From positions 1 to 41,007 of the forward strand of contig NZ_MKUD01000047.1 in assembly GCF_001898575.1 (NCBI RefSeq): 41,007 nucleotides of DNA, read 5' to 3'. Below the pieces are notes generated by a model. That model searched no databases. It worked only from the letters and a program-made list of their open reading frames with translations, and was not told the origin of the DNA. Shown here in pieces: positions 36,601-41,007 of this stretch; position 1 is the first letter of the stretch, and each line of letters starts with the position of its first letter. The DNA comes from Spirosoma sp. 48-14. GTDB taxonomy: Bacteria > Bacteroidota > Bacteroidia > Cytophagales > Spirosomataceae. The position numbers were made by a program, and so were the translations under genes.

Positions 36601-36767
36601 GTTCAATCTCGGTAGGTGTTAGCGGACGAAATCTGTACTTCTATGCGCCCAGTTTCCCAGCTGATCCAGAAATCAACACCCAGGGAGCTGGTAACATCCA
36701 GGGGCTTGACCTGAACGGTCCGCCAAATACCCGCAACTTCGGCGGCAACATTCGGCTCACGTTCTAA
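33618..36767 (+). CDS. SusC/RagA TonB-dependent transporter, second plus-strand unit
   Basis: The product is 1049 residues from ATG 33618. The frame is open upstream, but this start gives the signal peptide MRKILLGSWLLSLLFCLPLM and corresponds exactly to the first susC. The order is signal peptide, carboxypeptidase-regulatory-like domain (about 24-98, VSGRVTSSDDGSTLPGVSVQ), TonB-box region (LDEIVVTAQGIERDK), plug (IESVNILKGPAAAVLYGSRA) and barrel ending NFGGNIRLTF. The first 95 residues are close to those of the first susC, while the plug and barrel have diverged strongly. There is no STN domain. The partner SusD starts 23 bases after it. Confidence 0.95.
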   Translation: MRKILLGSWLLSLLFCLPLMAQDITVSGRVTSSDDGSTLPGVSVQVKGTTKGTTTDANGRYQISVPASARLIFSFIGYTSQDLAVGNQTTLNVALVAGSQSLDEIVVTAQGIERDKRSLGYATQEVGGNILAQRSEPNLLNALQGKVSGVQINTQSGAPGASTNINIRGITSFNGSNQPLIVVDGIIFSNDVNNTQNTLFGSQPSNRLADVNPESIESVNILKGPAAAVLYGSRASAGAIVITTKSGRNNNNKTEVTVNSSYNVQNVYGIPKFQNDYGQGANNLFNSTSTNSWGPPFAGGPTSVTNTQGNTVPYQAYPNNVKDFYRQGMILQNSVNIASGDANRNYILAIGNTLQNGVVQNSKFNRTNVQLGGETRLQNGLRISAQGNYVQTVSVGIPGGNGASAFGQITRIPRSYDLANESYQDANGKSVYFTPSTNNPQWSVNNERLDGQVDRFFGNFQVGYDITKWLNVAYRVTGDTYADRRKLTLPIGAGRSPLGEIQQDNFFRSELNGDLLISARKDNLFIEGLNANLLLGNNINQRKSQELYTDAASLTIPGFYNVSNGTVFTGSGETSTLRRLVGYYGQLSLNYNNYLFVELSGRADQSSTLPQANNTYFYPSAAVSFVPTDAFKLNSDILSYAKVRASLARVGRDADPYLLNSVYVSQSYGNNVASITFPLSIAGANIPGFGVSSRIGNNNLTPEFVTSWEVGANLGFFKNRLSIDATYFESRSTDQIFNVAISNSTGYSTRTTNVGELLNKGVELVVNATPVRVSGFKWDLTLNYTLIRNKVVSIAPGVKSANITGNSFTGIAPSIYEGYPYGVIVGTANARVQNTDPTAQYYDATGQYAGQYVVNGTTGAFAPGIPNSVISTPQPNYTAGLTNTFSYKGISLSVLIDTRQGGQIYSFPMVDYKNTGALYVTGIDRDQPRILPGVIQNADGTFRPNNIQVPAQTYWGNVGGLASEAAVFDATVYRLREIALNYTIPKSWISKTPFGSISVGVSGRNLYFYAPSFPADPEINTQGAGNIQGLDLNGPPNTRNFGGNIRLTF

Positions 36768-36790
36768 TCAACTTATTTTTCCTTTAAGTC

Positions 36791-38254
36791 ATGAAATTCA
36801 TCAATTATAGACGCTACCTGTTAATACCCTTTTTGTTGGGTATGGGCGCTTGTAGCAAATATCTTGACGTTAACGTCACGCCCAACAACCCCACATCGGT
36901 TACCCCAGCCGTATTATTGCCGGGTGCTCAGGCCGGTACTGCTTTTGCCAATGCCAACGAACTGAATCGTTTTGCCGAAGTACTGGTTCAACATTTGGCA
37001 GGTGCATCAAACAGTCCATCTACCTATGATGTATATCAAACCAATGGAGCCGATTTTGGTAACCAATGGACGGGAGAAATCTATGGTGGTGCACTGGTCA
37101 ACTATCAAAAATTAATCGAACTCGGTGACGCAACAGGCTCAAAATCCTACAGTGGCATTGCCAAAATTCTGAAGGCATATACCTTCTCGATTGCCACCGA
37201 TGTGTGGGGTGATGTCCCTTATTCGCAGGCTCTGCAGGGTGAAAAATTCCTCAATCCCCGTCTCGATAAGCAGGAAGATATTTACAAAGGAAACTCATCG
37301 CAGGGCATTCAGAGTCTGTTCGATCTGGTACGCGAAGGCATCAAAGACCTCGACTCTCCATCGGCGCTAAAACCAGGAACAGACGATGTCATCTATGGCG
37401 GTAACCTAACCAAGTGGAAGCAGGCCGGCAATACACTGCTGCTCAAATTTGCTACGACCATCAGTCGTAAGGAGCCAGCGCTGGCTACCAGCGTTATCAA
37501 CGAGGTACTGACAGGTAACAACTACATTACATCCAACGCAAACGACATGAACTTTACGTTTGGGGCCAGTGTAGGTAGCCAGGACCCTCGCTACACGTAC
37601 TCGTTTATAAGCTCATTCCAGAACGATATCATTCTGAGCACACGGTATCTGAACCTTTTGAACAGCCTGAACGATCCTCGGTTGCCGATCTTCTTCACCA
37701 AGCCCAGTACTAATTACGTAACCATCGACAATGGGTTCCGGGGTACGCTACCTACACCTGTAGCAAACTGGTCACGGTATAACAAGTACGTGACGGGTAA
37801 CTCAGGTGAAGGCCCGGTACGGTTAGTAACGAACTTCCAACGAGCGTTTATTCTGGCTGAAGCGGCCCTTCGTTTGGGTACACCTGGCGATCCTCAGGCT
37901 CTCTATACCGAAGGTATCAAAGCCTCCATGACTCTGGCCGGACTTACCGCCGATCAGATCACTGCATACCTGACCGCTAACCCAACAGTAGCGACTCTTT
38001 CGGGTACTAATGAGGAGAAAATCGCCCAGATCATCACCCAGAAATACATTGCCTGGACCGGAAACGGACTCGAAGCCTGGAATGATTACCGCCGGACTGG
38101 ATACCCCGTTCTGCAACAATCTCAAAACGCGGCTGGTATTGATGGTACCCGACCCGTTCGGGCCGTGTATATCAACAATGAACTTCAACAAAACCCCAAC
38201 TTCCCCAACCCTGCTCCCCAATCGAATGTACGGGTATGGTGGGATGTGGATTAA
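36791..38254 (+). CDS. SusD-like nutrient-binding lipoprotein, second plus-strand unit
   Basis: The product is 487 residues with a lipoprotein signal (ending GMGAC, Cys21). It fits the second SusD subfamily (SusD-like_2) better than the classical one: VNVTPNNPTSVTPAVLLPGAQ, TDVWGDVPYSQALQG, LDSPSALKPGTDDVIYGG and the end WTGNGLEAWNDYRRTGYP. It should form the lid of the partner SusC. It is 23 bases downstream of susC and 29 bases upstream of a small lipoprotein gene. Confidence 0.92.
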   Translation: MKFINYRRYLLIPFLLGMGACSKYLDVNVTPNNPTSVTPAVLLPGAQAGTAFANANELNRFAEVLVQHLAGASNSPSTYDVYQTNGADFGNQWTGEIYGGALVNYQKLIELGDATGSKSYSGIAKILKAYTFSIATDVWGDVPYSQALQGEKFLNPRLDKQEDIYKGNSSQGIQSLFDLVREGIKDLDSPSALKPGTDDVIYGGNLTKWKQAGNTLLLKFATTISRKEPALATSVINEVLTGNNYITSNANDMNFTFGASVGSQDPRYTYSFISSFQNDIILSTRYLNLLNSLNDPRLPIFFTKPSTNYVTIDNGFRGTLPTPVANWSRYNKYVTGNSGEGPVRLVTNFQRAFILAEAALRLGTPGDPQALYTEGIKASMTLAGLTADQITAYLTANPTVATLSGTNEEKIAQIITQKYIAWTGNGLEAWNDYRRTGYPVLQQSQNAAGIDGTRPVRAVYINNELQQNPNFPNPAPQSNVRVWWDVD

Positions 38255-38283
38255 TGGTTAACTGAACTGACATACGCATTTTC

Positions 38284-38802
38284 ATGAAAAAGATATTTTT
38301 AAATCTGTTATTGCTGGCCCTGATGGCTGGTGGCAGCTTCTCCTGCAAAGACGATCTGGTCTACAGCGATCTGGTGCGGGACAATCGTCCGGCTATTCCG
38401 GTAACGTTTCCAGGGACAACCACCTACGGTTTCAACCCCTTCATCATCAGTTCGCTGGCAGCAGGTGGCCCAATTTCATTCACCTTATCGATACCAGCCA
38501 GCAGTGGTCGCACCATCAAGGAGATCACCAAGGTGTTGGGTGGCGGAACAGGGATCACCATTGGCAACCTGAACTCAGGAACGTACACGACTACCCTGCT
38601 GAACACAGCTCCAATAGCAGGTAGTGGAACGACGGCTGTATTTACCTCAACGGTTGCCGACTTCAAAAAAAAGTATCCGAGTGTAGTAACTGCTCCGATT
38701 GCGCTGCCTAACTACACCGAGATTCAATTTTTATTTCTGGTAACGCTGGACGATGGTACGCAGATTGTTCCCGAGCCTGTCCGCGTTCGGATCGTGAATT
38801 AA
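38284..38802 (+). CDS. Small lipoprotein linked to the second SusCD unit
   Basis: The product is 172 residues. The lipoprotein signal ends in GGSFSC (Cys21), so the rest is anchored in a membrane, probably on the surface. The mature part is polar with many Thr, Ser and Gly and short beta-like segments (IGNLNSGTYTTTLL, IQFLFLVTLDDGTQI), suggesting an immunoglobulin-like or beta-sandwich fold. I do not recognise a family. Position and strand make it the third gene of the operon, a place often taken by an extra surface glycan- or peptide-binding protein. Confidence 0.75.
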   Translation: MKKIFLNLLLLALMAGGSFSCKDDLVYSDLVRDNRPAIPVTFPGTTTYGFNPFIISSLAAGGPISFTLSIPASSGRTIKEITKVLGGGTGITIGNLNSGTYTTTLLNTAPIAGSGTTAVFTSTVADFKKKYPSVVTAPIALPNYTEIQFLFLVTLDDGTQIVPEPVRVRIVN

Positions 38803-38822
38803 TCGAACAAGTTTCTAGTAGA

Positions 38823-38852
38823 AAAAGCCCTCCCTTATTCCGGAGGGCTTTT
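38823..38852 (+). terminator. Terminator of the second SusCD operon
   Basis: AAAAGCCCTCC (38823-38833) pairs with GGAGGGCTTTT (38842-38852) across an 8-base loop and ends in T residues. It lies 21 bases after the lipoprotein stop codon and before the subtilase gene. Confidence 0.9.
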
Positions 38853-38920
38853 CTGTTTGTATGGATGATGTGTAACTGCCAGTAATTGTGTATTTTGAAC
38901 AACGTATTCATCAACCTGCT

Positions 38921-40882
38921 ATGATTCTACGAAAAATTGCCTTGTTACTTATTCCAGGATTAGTCGTTTTGGCGATAAGCGCACAGGCACAATTACCCCT
39001 TCGGGGCACTGTCTGGACGGCTACTGCCAGTATATCCAATGAAGTACATACCCAGTTGGCCTTTCGACTCGATACCGTCCTGGTAACTACCGAATCAAAT
39101 CTGTCGCCTATCGAAACCATGCTCTATGAGCTTACTGGCGATACACTCAGGATACAGAAAGTGGATGGACAAAGTCCTTGCGGGGCCACTGAAACAGGTC
39201 TTTATAAACTTACGTATAAAAATAACGGGGAGACGTTCTCCCTACTACCCATTCGGGATGAGTGCAGTGAGCGACGACGTATACTGGGCCAGATACCGAA
39301 GTTTACCCGGAAGCGGCTTAATCCAAATCAGCCCCCCCGCAACTGGCCCTACCTCGACCCGCAACAGGATTCAATAGCCGGTATAAGTCTTTACCAGGCC
39401 TATGATTTACTGAAAGGACGCCCGTCGGTGCCAGTAGTTGTTGGCATTATGGATTCGGGCGTTGATCTGACTCACGAAGACCTGCACGATGTGATCTGGG
39501 TGAACAACAAAGAAATTGCTGATAACCAGACGGACGATGATAAGAATGGATATACCGACGATGTGAATGGATGGAACTTCATGGGCGCTAAAGACGGAAC
39601 CACGTACGAATCTGATCAACCCGAAGCCACACAGATCTATATCCTTTTTCGGGAAAAATACGATAAAGCCAACCCTGAAAAGCTAAGCCCCGTCGAAAAA
39701 CGACAGTACAACACCTACCAGCTTGCCAAAAAGCAGTTTCTACAACGCTATAAAGCTATTCAACCCCGACAACTCGCCTTTGCTGATACAGCGCAGTTTT
39801 GGAACGTAGCGAATCAAATTCGGTCAAAATTACCCGACACCACTACCAACCCAACAGCCATACGGCATATCGATTTTGGAACCGACTCCGTAGCCAACGC
39901 CGTCCGCACCATTCTGGCCGACGCCTATATTCCGCAGTACGGCAGTTTTCGCAACTATCTTGTACTTGTCCGAAAGAACTGGCCCAGATTCCGACAGATT
40001 ATGGGTAATGAAGCCGACATAGCGTATAATCTTACGTTCAATCCAAGGCAAGCCGTGGGCGACGACCCCGCCGACCCGAACGAGCGCTACTATGGTAGCC
40101 CACGCATGCTGATTGGCCAGTCGCAGGAACTGGCCCTGCACGGAAGCCATGTGGCGGGGATCATCGGCGCCAAACGAAACAACGGCCGGGGAATCGATGG
40201 GGTAGCCGATCATGTTCAGATCATGCCGGTTTCGGTAGTTCCGTCGGGGGGCGATGAACGGGATAAAGATGTAGCCAATGGTATCCGATATGCGGTTGAA
40301 AACGGCGCTAAAGTGATCAACATGAGCTTTGGAAAACGATTGTCGCCCTACAAAGAACAGGTGGATGCTGCCATTCAATTTGCGGAAGACCATGACGTAC
40401 TGATCGTTCATGCCGCAGGCAACAACGGCGAAAACTATGACTCGATCCCAGCCTACCCAACGGCCCGGTACGAAAACGGCCAGATCGCTAAAAATGTATT
40501 AGTCGTGGGTAACAGCACCTGGCGACTCAATGAAGACTTACCCAGTCGATCATCTAATTATGGCATTCAAACGGTCGACCTGTTTGCGCCGGGTACAGCT
40601 ATTCTATCAACACTACCCCGGAATCAGTATGCCAGCCTGTCCGGCACCAGTATGGCTTCACCCATGACAGCAGGGGTAGCCGCTCTACTCCGGTCTTATT
40701 TCCCGAAACTGACCGCCATACAGGTTAAAGAAATTCTAATAAAAAGCAGTTACCGCCCCAACTTCATCGTTCGTAAACCGGGTCGTTCCATACAGAAAAT
40801 GCCCTTCAGCGAATTGAGCCGAGCGGGTGGTATTCTCAATGCACGAAATGCCGTAAAAATGGCCATGGAGATGACGAAGTAG
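38921..40882 (+). CDS. Secreted subtilisin-like serine peptidase (S8)
   Basis: The product is 653 residues from ATG 38921, which starts the signal peptide (ILRKIALLLIPGLVVLAI, ending AQAQ). An earlier GTG at 38888 would add 11 residues. Residues about 30-140 form a lipocalin-like N-terminal domain. The triad is Asp178 (GIMDSGVDLTHEDL), His407 (LHGSHVAGI) and Ser577 (LSGTSMASP). Asp and His are 229 residues apart, against about 30 in subtilisin, so the catalytic domain holds an insert of about 190 residues (including DDDKNGYTDDVNGWNFMG). The product is probably exported and degrades proteins. No T9SS sorting tail is visible at the C terminus. Confidence 0.92.
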   Translation: MILRKIALLLIPGLVVLAISAQAQLPLRGTVWTATASISNEVHTQLAFRLDTVLVTTESNLSPIETMLYELTGDTLRIQKVDGQSPCGATETGLYKLTYKNNGETFSLLPIRDECSERRRILGQIPKFTRKRLNPNQPPRNWPYLDPQQDSIAGISLYQAYDLLKGRPSVPVVVGIMDSGVDLTHEDLHDVIWVNNKEIADNQTDDDKNGYTDDVNGWNFMGAKDGTTYESDQPEATQIYILFREKYDKANPEKLSPVEKRQYNTYQLAKKQFLQRYKAIQPRQLAFADTAQFWNVANQIRSKLPDTTTNPTAIRHIDFGTDSVANAVRTILADAYIPQYGSFRNYLVLVRKNWPRFRQIMGNEADIAYNLTFNPRQAVGDDPADPNERYYGSPRMLIGQSQELALHGSHVAGIIGAKRNNGRGIDGVADHVQIMPVSVVPSGGDERDKDVANGIRYAVENGAKVINMSFGKRLSPYKEQVDAAIQFAEDHDVLIVHAAGNNGENYDSIPAYPTARYENGQIAKNVLVVGNSTWRLNEDLPSRSSNYGIQTVDLFAPGTAILSTLPRNQYASLSGTSMASPMTAGVAALLRSYFPKLTAIQVKEILIKSSYRPNFIVRKPGRSIQKMPFSELSRAGGILNARNAVKMAMEMTK

Positions 40883-40902
40883 CGATGTAGCACTATCGCG
40901 CT

Positions 40903-41007
40903 TCACCAATCTACCTCCTGCTTATCGTGCCAGAATTTACCCGTTTCCGATTGGGGCGCATCGGTTGCCAGCCAAACGATGGTTTCCGCGCCTTTCTCGA
41001 CGGGGCG
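40903..41007 (-). CDS. Short-chain dehydrogenase, C-terminal end (partial)
   Basis: The frame enters from the right edge and ends at TGA 40905-40903, giving the last 34 residues. The segment KGAETIVWLATDAPQSETGKFWHDK is typical of the end of carbonyl-reductase-like SDR proteins, in which a helix (GAETxVWLA) precedes a strand with G-K-F. The active site lies outside the window. It converges with the subtilase gene, 20 bases apart. Confidence 0.75.
   Translation of the reverse strand, partial: RPVEKGAETIVWLATDAPQSETGKFWHDKQEVDW

Noticed and set aside
1..41007. tRNA, rRNA or CRISPR features
   Set aside because: No cloverleaf, rRNA-like block or regularly spaced repeat was seen. The repeats found are palindromes at irregular spacing.

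Overview
The window looks like chromosomal DNA of a Bacteroidota bacterium of the order Cytophagales, most likely Spirosoma or a close relative. The evidence is three SusC/SusD pairs, signal peptides typical of the group, start codons without Shine-Dalgarno sequences, several matches to the Bacteroidota promoter (TTG, about 20 bases, TAnnTTTG), and a glgA/panC divergent pair common in the phylum. The genus is inferred from protein style, not from a marker gene. No rRNA, tRNA, CRISPR array, integrase or intact insertion sequence was seen.

Layout. Positions 1-1690 are sparse and rich in structure. They hold a truncated reading frame, a secreted protein, a 30-residue membrane peptide, and two related structured elements of about 180-210 bp that each end just before a small gene. 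Positions 1689-4315 carry a secreted EthD-like protein, an LpxR-like lipid A deacylase and a sugar nucleotidyltransferase. Positions 4372-7722 encode a large fusion of a fucokinase-type GHMP kinase and a UDP-sugar pyrophosphorylase. After a perfect 34-bp inverted repeat comes a lipocalin-like lipoprotein.

Positions 8403-20184 are all on the minus strand. In transcription order they are ECF sigma factor, FecR-type anti-sigma factor, SusC with an STN signalling domain, SusD, a beta-propeller glycosidase-like protein, a Tat-exported Gfo/Idh/MocA oxidoreductase, a secreted alpha/beta hydrolase and a P1-family peptidase. The first seven look like a polysaccharide or glycoside utilisation locus with trans-envelope sigma control. 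Two copies of a palindromic intergenic repeat lie inside it, and a block of tandem hairpin repeats lies upstream of the sigma gene.

Positions 20774-27842 are housekeeping: glmS, a single-domain glycogen synthase-like protein divergent from panC, an M28 peptidase, a VanX-like dipeptidase and an SpmA/SpmB-like membrane protein. Positions 28567-38802 hold two further SusC/SusD units without sigma or anti-sigma genes. They share an almost identical promoter, leader and signal peptide region although their barrels differ, and the second carries an extra small lipoprotein. A terminator separates the units. The window ends with a secreted subtilase and the 3' end of a short-chain dehydrogenase gene.

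The points most worth a second look are the kinase-pyrophosphorylase fusion, the paired structured elements in the first 1.5 kb, the sigma-controlled utilisation locus with its cysteine-cluster oxidoreductase, and the several families of intergenic hairpins.
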